Of a stretch of DNA of 54,291 nucleotides, positions 34,039 through 41,881 are shown piece by piece. Position numbers and translations under genes: made by a program. Source of the stretch: Janthinobacterium sp. ROICE36 (GTDB lineage Bacteria > Pseudomonadota > Gammaproteobacteria > Burkholderiales > Burkholderiaceae_D); assembly GCF_002869965.1 (NCBI RefSeq), contig NZ_PEBS01000040.1:1-54291 (forward strand), written 5' to 3'. Under the pieces are notes generated by a model that was given only the letters and a program-made list of their open reading frames with translations, had not been told where the DNA came from and searched no databases. Position 1 is the stretch's first letter; every line of letters starts with the position of its first letter.

Positions 34039-36345
34039 ATGTCCTATCAAGTCCTCGCCCGTAAATACCGCCCCAAGAATTTCGAGACGCTCGTCGGCCA
34101 GGAGCACGTCGTGCGCGCGCTCACGCATGCCTTGCACAGCGGTCGATTGCATCACGCCTATTTGTTCACGGGCACGCGCGGCGTCGGCAAAACGACCCTG
34201 TCGCGCATCCTGGCCAAATCGCTCAATTGCATCGGCCCCGATGGCACGGGCGGCATCACAGCCCAGCCTTGCGGCGTGTGCGAAGCGTGCACGGCGATCG
34301 ATGCGGGACGCTTTGTCGACTATATAGAGATGGATGCGGCATCGAACCGCGGCGTCGATGAAATGGCGCAGTTGCTGGAACAAGCGGTCTACGCGCCAAG
34401 CAATGCGCGCTTCAAGGTCTATATGATCGATGAGGTGCACATGCTGACGAACCACGCCTTCAATTCCATGCTGAAAACCCTGGAAGAGCCGCCCGAGCAC
34501 GTCAAGTTCATCCTGGCCACGACGGACCCGCAAAAGATTCCCGTGACCGTGCTGTCGCGCTGCCTGCAGTTCAACCTCAAGCAGATGCCGCCCGGCCACA
34601 TCATCAGTCACCTGGACAATATCCTGGGACAGGAAGGCATCGCCTTCGAACAGCCGGCCTTGCGCCTGCTGGCCCAGGGCGCCCACGGTTCCATGCGCGA
34701 TGCCCTGTCGCTGACGGACCAGGCCATTGCTTACGCGGCCGGCGCAGTGACCTTGGATGCCGTGCAAGGCATGCTGGGCGCGCTTGACCAATCCTACCTG
34801 GTGCGCCTGCTCGACGCGCTGGCGCAGCAGGATGGCGCCGATCTGCTGGCAGTGGCCGACGAGATGGCCTCGCGCAGCCTGTCCTACAACGGCGCCCTGC
34901 AAGATTTGGGCACTTTATTGCACCGCATTGCGCTGGCGCAAACCGTGCCGGCCGCCTTGCCGCAGGATTTGCCTGAATACGCGGACATCGTGCGCCTGGC
35001 CGGCGCGTTTGACGCGGAAGAAGTGCAGCTGTTTTACCAGATCGCCGTGCATGGCCGCAATGAACTGGGCCTGGCGCCCGACGAATACGCGGGCTTTACC
35101 ATGACTTTGCTGCGCATGCTGGCCTTTCGGCCCGGCATAGGCGGCGCCGATGGCGTGCCGGCGGCAGCACCTGCCGCTGCAACGGGCAACCGTCCCGCTG
35201 CCGTGGCCGCCGCGCGCGCCGCGGCAGGGGCGTCGGTCCCGGCAGCCCGCGCTGCCACGAACAGCGTGGCCAGTCACGCGGCCGTGACGGCTGGCACCGC
35301 GGCGCCATCGGCCGTGGTGGCTGCCGCTGCCGCCAGCATGGCCCGCAGCGAAGCGCCGCCACGCGTGCCCGCACCCGCACCAGCACCCGCACCTGTAACT
35401 GTCCCGCCGCCAGCCGCCGCTCCGGCTGCTGCGGCTCCGGCCGCATCGGGCGTCCCCATCAGCTCCGCCCGCGCCGCCATCAATGCGGCGCTGGAAGCGG
35501 CCCGCGCGGCCTCGAAAGGCCGTCCGGGCAGCACGCCATCGGCACCATCGTCGGCGCCCAAGCCAGCTGCCTGCGCACCGGCACCGGCTGCTGCCGTAGC
35601 CACGCCAGCTCCGGCAGCGCCCGTTCAGGCAGCGCCGCCACCACCGCCCGCCGCAGCGAAAGCGCCGGCGCCGTGGGACGATGCGCCGCCTGTGGCCGTC
35701 ATGGAAGCGCCCGTGCAGCAGGCACGTCCTGCCGCTCCGCCGCCACAGCAGGCGCCCGCCGACGACGACTTGCCGCCGTGGGTCACCGAATTTTCCGACG
35801 ATAGCGCCTCTGCTGCCGTGGCGGCGCCAGCCGCACAGAGTTCCGAGCAGCCCGCCGTCGTCATGCCGCAGCGTGCCGCCAAGCAAGCCGCGCCCAGCGG
35901 ACCGTATGTGATCACGCCCGTGCCGGGCCTCGATTGGGATGGCAACTGGCCGGCCGTCGCCGCCGTGCTGCCGCTGCGCGGCGTGGCTCAGCAGTTGGCC
36001 GTGCAGGCCGAGCTGATCGAATGCCTGCACGATGGTCACAGCACCACGTTCCGCCTGCGCGTACCGATCGACACGTGGCGCAGCCCGGCCAACGTGGAAA
36101 AACTGGCGGCCGCGCTCACCGAGCGCTTTGGCCGCAAGGTTGCGGTCGATACGGAACTGGGCGCCGTCTGGTACACGGCCAGCGCGGAAGCGCAGGCGCA
36201 CCGCGAGGCGTGCCAGCTGCAAGCGGAAGTAACCATCGCCAGCGACCCCTTCGTGCTCGACATGAAGCGTGCATTCGACGCTTTTGTCGTGCCGGGAACG
36301 ATTACCCCTGCACCGGCCGGCTCCGCCGCGCCGACCCTGCATTGA
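34039..36345 (+). CDS. dnaX: DNA polymerase III subunits gamma/tau
   Basis: The 768-residue clamp-loader ATPase has Walker A GTRGVGKTT near residue 45, the zinc module CGVCEACTAID near 75, Walker B IDEVHML near 130 and sensor residues in ATTDPQKIPVTVLSRC. A long Ala/Pro-rich linker (about 370-600) leads to the C-terminal tau domain (LDWDGNWPAVAAVLPLRGVAQQL). The full-length product is tau. I see no A-rich slippery site in the linker, so a frameshift-made gamma form is not supported. Confidence 0.97.
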   Translation: MSYQVLARKYRPKNFETLVGQEHVVRALTHALHSGRLHHAYLFTGTRGVGKTTLSRILAKSLNCIGPDGTGGITAQPCGVCEACTAIDAGRFVDYIEMDAASNRGVDEMAQLLEQAVYAPSNARFKVYMIDEVHMLTNHAFNSMLKTLEEPPEHVKFILATTDPQKIPVTVLSRCLQFNLKQMPPGHIISHLDNILGQEGIAFEQPALRLLAQGAHGSMRDALSLTDQAIAYAAGAVTLDAVQGMLGALDQSYLVRLLDALAQQDGADLLAVADEMASRSLSYNGALQDLGTLLHRIALAQTVPAALPQDLPEYADIVRLAGAFDAEEVQLFYQIAVHGRNELGLAPDEYAGFTMTLLRMLAFRPGIGGADGVPAAAPAAATGNRPAAVAAARAAAGASVPAARAATNSVASHAAVTAGTAAPSAVVAAAAASMARSEAPPRVPAPAPAPAPVTVPPPAAAPAAAAPAASGVPISSARAAINAALEAARAASKGRPGSTPSAPSSAPKPAACAPAPAAAVATPAPAAPVQAAPPPPPAAAKAPAPWDDAPPVAVMEAPVQQARPAAPPPQQAPADDDLPPWVTEFSDDSASAAVAAPAAQSSEQPAVVMPQRAAKQAAPSGPYVITPVPGLDWDGNWPAVAAVLPLRGVAQQLAVQAELIECLHDGHSTTFRLRVPIDTWRSPANVEKLAAALTERFGRKVAVDTELGAVWYTASAEAQAHREACQLQAEVTIASDPFVLDMKRAFDAFVVPGTITPAPAGSAAPTLH

Positions 36346-36385
36346 TGATTAACACACTCACAAACTGAATTAACGGAGCATTCTT

Positions 36386-36712
36386 ATGATGAAAAATCAA
36401 CTGGCTGGCCTGATGAAGCAGGCGCAAGCAATGCAAGACAACATGAAAAAGGCTCAGGAACAACTGGCGCTGGTGGAAGTGGAAGGCCAGTCCGGCGCCG
36501 GCCTCGTGAAAATCGTCATGACGTGCAAGAACGACGTCAAGCGCGTTTCCATCGACCCGTCGCTGCTGGCTGACGACAAGGACATGCTGGAAGACCTGGT
36601 GGCTGCCGCCTTCAACGACGCCGTGCGCAAGGCGGAAGCGACGTCCGCGGAAAAAATGGCAGGCTTGACCGGCGGCATGAACTTGCCAGCCGGCTTCAAA
36701 ATGCCATTCTGA
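36386..36712 (+). CDS. ybaB: YbaB/EbfC-family nucleoid-associated protein
   Basis: The 108-residue protein has LAGLMKQAQAMQDNMKKAQEQLALVEVEGQSGAGLVKI and DPSLLADDKDMLEDLVAAAFNDAVRKAE, ending LPAGFKMPF as in E. coli YbaB. It forms dimers that bind DNA and may help repair through RecR. A clear ACGGAG site precedes ATG 36386. It lies between dnaX and recR in the classical three-gene order. Confidence 0.96.
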   Translation: MMKNQLAGLMKQAQAMQDNMKKAQEQLALVEVEGQSGAGLVKIVMTCKNDVKRVSIDPSLLADDKDMLEDLVAAAFNDAVRKAEATSAEKMAGLTGGMNLPAGFKMPF

Positions 36713-36759
36713 TGCCATACCGCATGCGCTCGATCTGTGGCTCGGGGCAGGGTTGATCC

Positions 36760-37350
36760 ATGTCCAAGTCGCTTGAATTTTTGACCGAGGCGCTGCGGCG
36801 CCTGCCCGGCGTCGGCCCCAAGTCGGCGCAGCGGATGGCCTTTCATTTGTTGCAGCACGATAGGGAAGGCGCGGCCATGCTGTCGCGCGCCCTGTTCCAG
36901 GCCGTCGATGCCGTGCATCACTGCGGCCTGTGCAATACCTTTACCGAACACGAAGTGTGCGAGACCTGTCTCGACGAAGAGCGCGACAAGCGCTTGCTGT
37001 GCGTGGTGGAAACGCCCGCCGACCAGTTGATGATCGAGCAGACGCTGACCTACAAGGGCCTGTATTTCGTCCTCATGGGGCGGCTCTCTCCGCTGGACGG
37101 CATCGGCCCGAAAGATATCCACCTCGAAAAATTGCTGGGCCGCGCCAACGATGGCGTGGTTGGTGAAGTGGTGCTGGCCACCAATTTTACGAATGAAGGC
37201 GAAGCGACGGCCCATTACATCAGCGAAATGCTGAAGGCGCGGGGCTTGCGCGTGAGCCGTCTGGCCCGCGGCGTGCCCGTGGGCGGCGAACTGGAATACG
37301 TCGACGCTGGCACGATTGCCCGCGCGATGCTCGACCGCAGGGCAACCTGA
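36760..37350 (+). CDS. recR: Recombination mediator protein RecR
   Basis: The 196-residue protein has the helix-hairpin-helix RRLPGVGPKSAQRMAFHLL near residue 12, a four-Cys zinc finger (CGLCNTFTEHEVCETC) near 57-72, and a Toprim domain (LCVVETPADQLMIEQT, LMGRLSPLDGIGP). RecFOR loads RecA on gapped DNA. The following CoA-transferase gene begins 7 bases after the stop, so it is probably co-transcribed. Confidence 0.97.
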   Translation: MSKSLEFLTEALRRLPGVGPKSAQRMAFHLLQHDREGAAMLSRALFQAVDAVHHCGLCNTFTEHEVCETCLDEERDKRLLCVVETPADQLMIEQTLTYKGLYFVLMGRLSPLDGIGPKDIHLEKLLGRANDGVVGEVVLATNFTNEGEATAHYISEMLKARGLRVSRLARGVPVGGELEYVDAGTIARAMLDRRAT

Positions 37351-37357
37351 GCACAAT

Positions 37358-38578
37358 ATGACAGTATCCTCCGCGAACACTGGTCCCTTGACGGGCATCA
37401 AAGTCCTCGAACTGGGCACCCTGATCGCGGGGCCGTTCTGCGCCCGCATGCTGGCTGAATTCGGCGCCGACGTGATCAAGATCGAGTCGCCCGATGGCGG
37501 CGATCCCATCCGTACCTGGCGCGTGCTGAAAGATGGCACCTCGCTGTGGTGGTCGGTGCAGGCGCGCAACAAGAAAAGTCTGACCTTGAACCTGAAAACG
37601 CAGGAAGGCCGGGCCATCGCCCGTCAGCTGGCCCTGGAAGCGGACATCATCGTCGAGAATTACCGCCCCGGCGTGCTGGAAAAGTGGGATCTCGGCTATG
37701 AGCAGTTGAAGAAGGACAAGCCCTCCCTCATCATGGTGCGCCTGTCCGGCTTTGGCCAGACGGGTCCGATGAAGGATTTACCGGGCTTCGGCGCCATCGG
37801 CGAATCCATGGGCGGCCTGCGCTATGTGTCCGGCTTTGCCGACCGGCCGCCTGTGCGCGTGGGCGTGTCCATCGGCGACTCGGTGGCGGCCCTGCACGGC
37901 GTGATCGGCGCCATGATGGCCCTGCGCCACCGCGACGTGACTGGCGGGCGCGAGCAAGGGGAAGGGCAGATGGTCGACGTGGCCCTGTACGAATCCGTGT
38001 TCAACTTGATGGAGTCCTTGGTGCCCGAATACGACCAGGCGGGCGTGGTGCGCGAGCGCACGGGCGGTTCCTTGCCCGGCATCGTACCGTCGAATACCTA
38101 CACGACAGGCGACGGGGAAAACATAGTGATTGCCGGCAACGGCGACGCCATCTTCAAGCGTTTGATGCTGGCCATGGGCCGCATCGACATGGCCGGCGAC
38201 CCGCAGCTGGCGCGCAACGATGGCCGCGTGGCGCGCACGCAGGAAATCGACGACGCCATCGGCGCCTGGTGCGCCACGCATACGATCGATAGCGCGCTGG
38301 CCGTGCTGAAGGCGGCCGACGTGCCGTCCGGAAAAATTTACTCCGTGCGCGACATGCTGAGCGATCCGCAGTTTCTCGCCCGCAATATGTTCGAACAACA
38401 CCATTTCGCCGACGGCACGCCCGTCAAATTGCCTGCCATCAGCCCGAAACTGTCCGCCACGCCGGGCAAGACCCAGTGGCTGGGACCGACCCTGGGCCAG
38501 CACAACGATGAAGTGCTGGCTTCGCTCGGCTATGACGCGGCCGCCATCGCGCGGCTCAAGACCGATGGCGTGGTGTAA
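37358..38578 (+). CDS. CaiB/BaiF family CoA-transferase
   Basis: The 406-residue class III CoA-transferase shows GIKVLELGTLIAGPFCARMLAEFGADVIKIE at the N-terminus, RNKKSLTLNLKTQEGRAIARQL near 75, NYRPGVLEKWDLGYEQL near 110, and the catalytic Asp region EGQMVDVALYESVF near 205. These enzymes move CoA between carboxylic acids; the substrates cannot be read from sequence. ATG 37358 is used. An open frame back to 37316 lies inside recR. Confidence 0.92.
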   Translation: MTVSSANTGPLTGIKVLELGTLIAGPFCARMLAEFGADVIKIESPDGGDPIRTWRVLKDGTSLWWSVQARNKKSLTLNLKTQEGRAIARQLALEADIIVENYRPGVLEKWDLGYEQLKKDKPSLIMVRLSGFGQTGPMKDLPGFGAIGESMGGLRYVSGFADRPPVRVGVSIGDSVAALHGVIGAMMALRHRDVTGGREQGEGQMVDVALYESVFNLMESLVPEYDQAGVVRERTGGSLPGIVPSNTYTTGDGENIVIAGNGDAIFKRLMLAMGRIDMAGDPQLARNDGRVARTQEIDDAIGAWCATHTIDSALAVLKAADVPSGKIYSVRDMLSDPQFLARNMFEQHHFADGTPVKLPAISPKLSATPGKTQWLGPTLGQHNDEVLASLGYDAAAIARLKTDGVV

Positions 38579-38597
38579 GCCACGCCCTGCTGACTCA

Positions 38598-39752
38598 ATG
38601 ATACCGATCATGCCTCCATTGTTGCACCGCGCGCGTAGCGTGCTTGCCCTGGCGTCCGCCGCCATCGCCCTCTCCGCCTGCGCCAGCTTCCCCCACGATG
38701 CGCCGATCACGGCCCTGCGCCTGATCGGCGAACAGCGCATCGCGCTCAGACACGCGTTCGAGGGCACCACGGTGGGCGGCCTGTCCGGCATCGATTACGA
38801 TGCGGCCAACAAGAGCTGGGTGATGGAAAGCGATGACCGCTCGGAAATCAATCCGGCCCGCTTTTACCGCGCCGCGCTCCGCTACGACAGCAAGGCGTTT
38901 ACGGGCGTGACCCTGAGCAGCGTGCATTTCTTCACGCAGCCCGACGGCAGCCGCTATCCGAACCTGGCACATGCCATGCTGGAGAATGGCGACCAGGTGC
39001 CCGACATCGAATCCATCCGCGTCGATCCGCAGGACGGCAGCCTGTGGTACGGCAGCGAAGGCAACCGCAAGGTGGGCTTGCACCCCTTCGTGCGCCACGC
39101 CGATAGCGGTGGCCATTACCTGGCCACCTTGCCCACGCCTGCCATGTTCAAGGTCTCGAAGGATGCAATCGGCTCGCGCAACAACTTGAGCTTCGAGGCA
39201 CTGTCGTTCTCGTCGGATGGCAAGAGTTTGTGGCTGGGCATGGAAGCGGCCCTGTACCAGGATGGCCCGTTGGCCACGCCCGAGCGCGGCTCCGTGGTGC
39301 GCATCACGCGCCTGGACCGCGCGGGCACCGTGCTGCGCCAGTATGCCTATCCGATTGAGCCGGTGGCGTCGCGGCCCGCGCCGGGACGCGAAGCGGACAA
39401 TGGCGTGTCGGAAATCCTCGCCGTGAATGAGCATCAGGTGCTGGTGGTGGAGCGGGCCGGCGTGGAACACGCCGACGGCGTGTATACGAATCACGTGCGC
39501 ATCTACGAGATGGAAACGGATGGCGCCACCGATATCCAGTCCATCGCGGCTCTGGCGGGCGCGGCCTATGTGCCGGCGCGCAAGCGATTGCTGCTGGACC
39601 TGGAAAAGATCGGCCTTGAAAGAGTCGACAATATCGAAGGCATCAGCTGGGGACCGCGCCTGGAAAATGGCCGCCGTAGCCTGGTGATGATTTCCGACGA
39701 CAATTTCAACGCGCAGCAAGTCACGCAAATCCTTGCCTTTGAAGTGCTCTAG
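38598..39752 (+). CDS. Esterase-like lipoprotein (phytase-esterase-like domain)
   Basis: The 384-residue product has a lipoprotein signal with lipobox LSAC and Cys28. The body looks like the esterase-like-activity-of-phytase domain: GGLSGIDYDAANKSWVMESDDR near 55, DIESIRVDPQDGSLWYGSEGNRKV near 135, NLSFEALSFSSDGKSLWLGMEAAL near 195, and NIEGISWGPRLENGRRSLVMISDDN near the end. Function is probably an envelope hydrolase. ATG 38598 or 38610 may start it. Its 3' end overlaps the convergent GGDEF-EAL gene by 32 bases. Confidence 0.82.
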   Translation: MIPIMPPLLHRARSVLALASAAIALSACASFPHDAPITALRLIGEQRIALRHAFEGTTVGGLSGIDYDAANKSWVMESDDRSEINPARFYRAALRYDSKAFTGVTLSSVHFFTQPDGSRYPNLAHAMLENGDQVPDIESIRVDPQDGSLWYGSEGNRKVGLHPFVRHADSGGHYLATLPTPAMFKVSKDAIGSRNNLSFEALSFSSDGKSLWLGMEAALYQDGPLATPERGSVVRITRLDRAGTVLRQYAYPIEPVASRPAPGREADNGVSEILAVNEHQVLVVERAGVEHADGVYTNHVRIYEMETDGATDIQSIAALAGAAYVPARKRLLLDLEKIGLERVDNIEGISWGPRLENGRRSLVMISDDNFNAQQVTQILAFEVL

Positions 39753-41880
39753 TTTCCAGGCTGGCCAGCTGGTCGGCCTGCCTGACCAGCATGGCCGTGA
39801 TCGTGTCGTGCGGCGACGGGTGGCCCAGGAAATAGCCTTGCGCCATGTCGCAGCCATATTCTTCCAGCATCAGCAACTGCTCGTCCGTCTCCACGCCCTC
39901 GGCCACCACCACCATCTTCAAGCCATGCGCCATGGCGATGATGGCGCGCGTGATGGCCGCGTTTTCCATATCCTGAGGCAAGCCGGCGATAAAACTCTTG
40001 TCGATTTTTAAGGCCCGCACGTCGAAGCGTTTTAAATAATTCATCGACGAGTAGCCCGTGCCGAAGTCGTCGATCGACAGGTAGACGCCGATGCCGCGCA
40101 ATTGCTCCAGGGTCACCATGGTGGCGCGCGCATCGTCCATCAACGTTCCTTCCGTCAATTCCAGTTCCAGCAGGCGCGCATCGAGGCCCGTGTCGGCCAG
40201 GGCCGAGAGCACGATTTGCATCAGGTTTTCATCCTTGAATTGCTTGGCCGACAGGTTCACGGCCATGCGGATGGCGCGCCCGCCATCGCTTTGCCAGGCC
40301 TTGGCCTGGTTGCAGGCCGTGCGCAGCACCCATTCGCCGATGGGCACGATCAGCCCCGTCTCTTCGGCCAGGGGGATGAATTCCGTGGGCGAAATGATGC
40401 CCCGCTCGGGATGGCGCCAGCGCACCAGCGCTTCCACGCCGACGATCTGCGTGCTGGGCACATCGATCTGCGGCTGGTACAGCAAGTACAGCTCGTTGTT
40501 TTGCAAGGCCTTGCGCAGCCCCACTTCCATTTTCACGTGGCTCATGATTTCCATCGTCAGCGATGAGCTGTAGAGCTTGGCGTTGTTCTTGCCGCAGTTC
40601 TTCGCGTGGTACATGGCCGTGTCCGCATATTTCAACAGCGAATTACAGTCCTCGCCATCTTCCGGATACAGCGAAATGCCGATGCTGGCCGTGACGAAAA
40701 TCTCGTGCCCCTCGATCATGAAGGGCCGCCGCATGGCTTCCTTGACGCGTTGCGCCACGTTGAGCGCATCTTCCACCCGCTCCAGGTCGGGAATCAAAAT
40801 CGTGAATTCGTCGCCGCCCAGGCGCGCCAGGTTGCTGGCGCCGGAACTGGCCTCAAACTCGTGTTCGGCGCGCAGCACCAGGTCGCTGGGGCGGATGGTT
40901 TCGCGCAGGCGCCCGGACACTACCTTGAGCAAATGGTCGCCCACGTCGTGGCCCAGGGTATCGTTGATGCGCTTGAAGGCATCGAGGTCCATGAACAGCA
41001 CGGCGAATTTCTTGTCGTGCTCTTTGGAACGTAGCAGTTCGCGTTCCAGCGTTTCCAGGAAGGCTTGCCGGTTGGGGATGCCCGTCAGGCTGTCGCAGTA
41101 GGCGAGGCGGCGGATCTGTTCTTCCGTGCGCTTGCGCTCGCTGATGTCGCGCACCAGGCCCAGCACCTCGTCGGCCCCCGTCGCCACCAGGCGCGCTTCG
41201 AAATGGCGCGTGCTGTTTTCATGCGTGAGCGTGTAGTCGACCGAGCCGATGTGCTGCGTGGCCAGCACGGCGTGCGCCTGGTCCAGCAGGCGCGCGGCGA
41301 TTTCGGGCGGCAGCACGTCGCCGATATGGCTGCCCACGCAGTCGCTGATGGAAAAGCCCGCGCTGGCGTCGTGCCGCTGTTCATAGTCGAGATAAATGCC
41401 CTCGCGGTTCAAGCGAAAGAAGGTGTCAGGGATGGCGGCCAGCACGGCGCGGTTGTGCGCGTCGGCGATGCGCAGGCGGGCGATGGCATCGCTGGCGCGC
41501 AACACGTACAGCGCGCGATGGCCCAGGATGGGCCAGTTGATGGGCTTGGAAATGAAATCCGTGGCGCCCACTTCGTAGGCACGCGTGACCGCTTCCAGCT
41601 CGTCGTCGCCCGTGACCATGATGATGGGCACGCTGCCGCCCACTTCCTGGCGGCGGATTTCGCGGCATACGGCAAAGCCGTCCAGGGCCGGCATGTCGAC
41701 GTCGAGCATGACCAGGTCCGGCCCGCTGTGCTTGTAGCAGGCCAGCGCCTGCACGCCGTCCTCGGCCTCGATCACGTCCAGGCCCACCTGCGTGAGCATT
41801 TGCCGCATCAGCAATCGCATCATGGGATCGTCGTCGGCGACCAGCACCAGGCCGCGTGGGGGAGGCAGGGGCGCTGTCAT
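39721..41880 (-). CDS. Response regulator REC-PAS-GGDEF-EAL (c-di-GMP)
   Basis: The 719-residue cytoplasmic protein has four domains. REC (about 10-125) has phospho-acceptor Asp60 and Lys111. A PAS domain spans about 135-250. GGDEF has intact motif at 354-358. EAL begins about 445, with EALVRW at 482 and later NLS, DDFGTGYSS, KIDKSF and AEGVE. No RxxD inhibition site precedes GGDEF. Both synthetic and hydrolytic domains look competent. The gene starts 1 base after the hybrid kinase stop, so the kinase HPt is its likely phosphodonor. Confidence 0.93.
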   Translation of the reverse strand: MTAPLPPPRGLVLVADDDPMMRLLMRQMLTQVGLDVIEAEDGVQALACYKHSGPDLVMLDVDMPALDGFAVCREIRRQEVGGSVPIIMVTGDDELEAVTRAYEVGATDFISKPINWPILGHRALYVLRASDAIARLRIADAHNRAVLAAIPDTFFRLNREGIYLDYEQRHDASAGFSISDCVGSHIGDVLPPEIAARLLDQAHAVLATQHIGSVDYTLTHENSTRHFEARLVATGADEVLGLVRDISERKRTEEQIRRLAYCDSLTGIPNRQAFLETLERELLRSKEHDKKFAVLFMDLDAFKRINDTLGHDVGDHLLKVVSGRLRETIRPSDLVLRAEHEFEASSGASNLARLGGDEFTILIPDLERVEDALNVAQRVKEAMRRPFMIEGHEIFVTASIGISLYPEDGEDCNSLLKYADTAMYHAKNCGKNNAKLYSSSLTMEIMSHVKMEVGLRKALQNNELYLLYQPQIDVPSTQIVGVEALVRWRHPERGIISPTEFIPLAEETGLIVPIGEWVLRTACNQAKAWQSDGGRAIRMAVNLSAKQFKDENLMQIVLSALADTGLDARLLELELTEGTLMDDARATMVTLEQLRGIGVYLSIDDFGTGYSSMNYLKRFDVRALKIDKSFIAGLPQDMENAAITRAIIAMAHGLKMVVVAEGVETDEQLLMLEEYGCDMAQGYFLGHPSPHDTITAMLVRQADQLASLETRALQRQGFA

Positions 41881-41881
41881 G

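Noticed and set aside
34039..36345. Programmed frameshift in dnaX giving gamma subunit
   Set aside because: No A AAA AAG or similar slippery run is present in the linker region.
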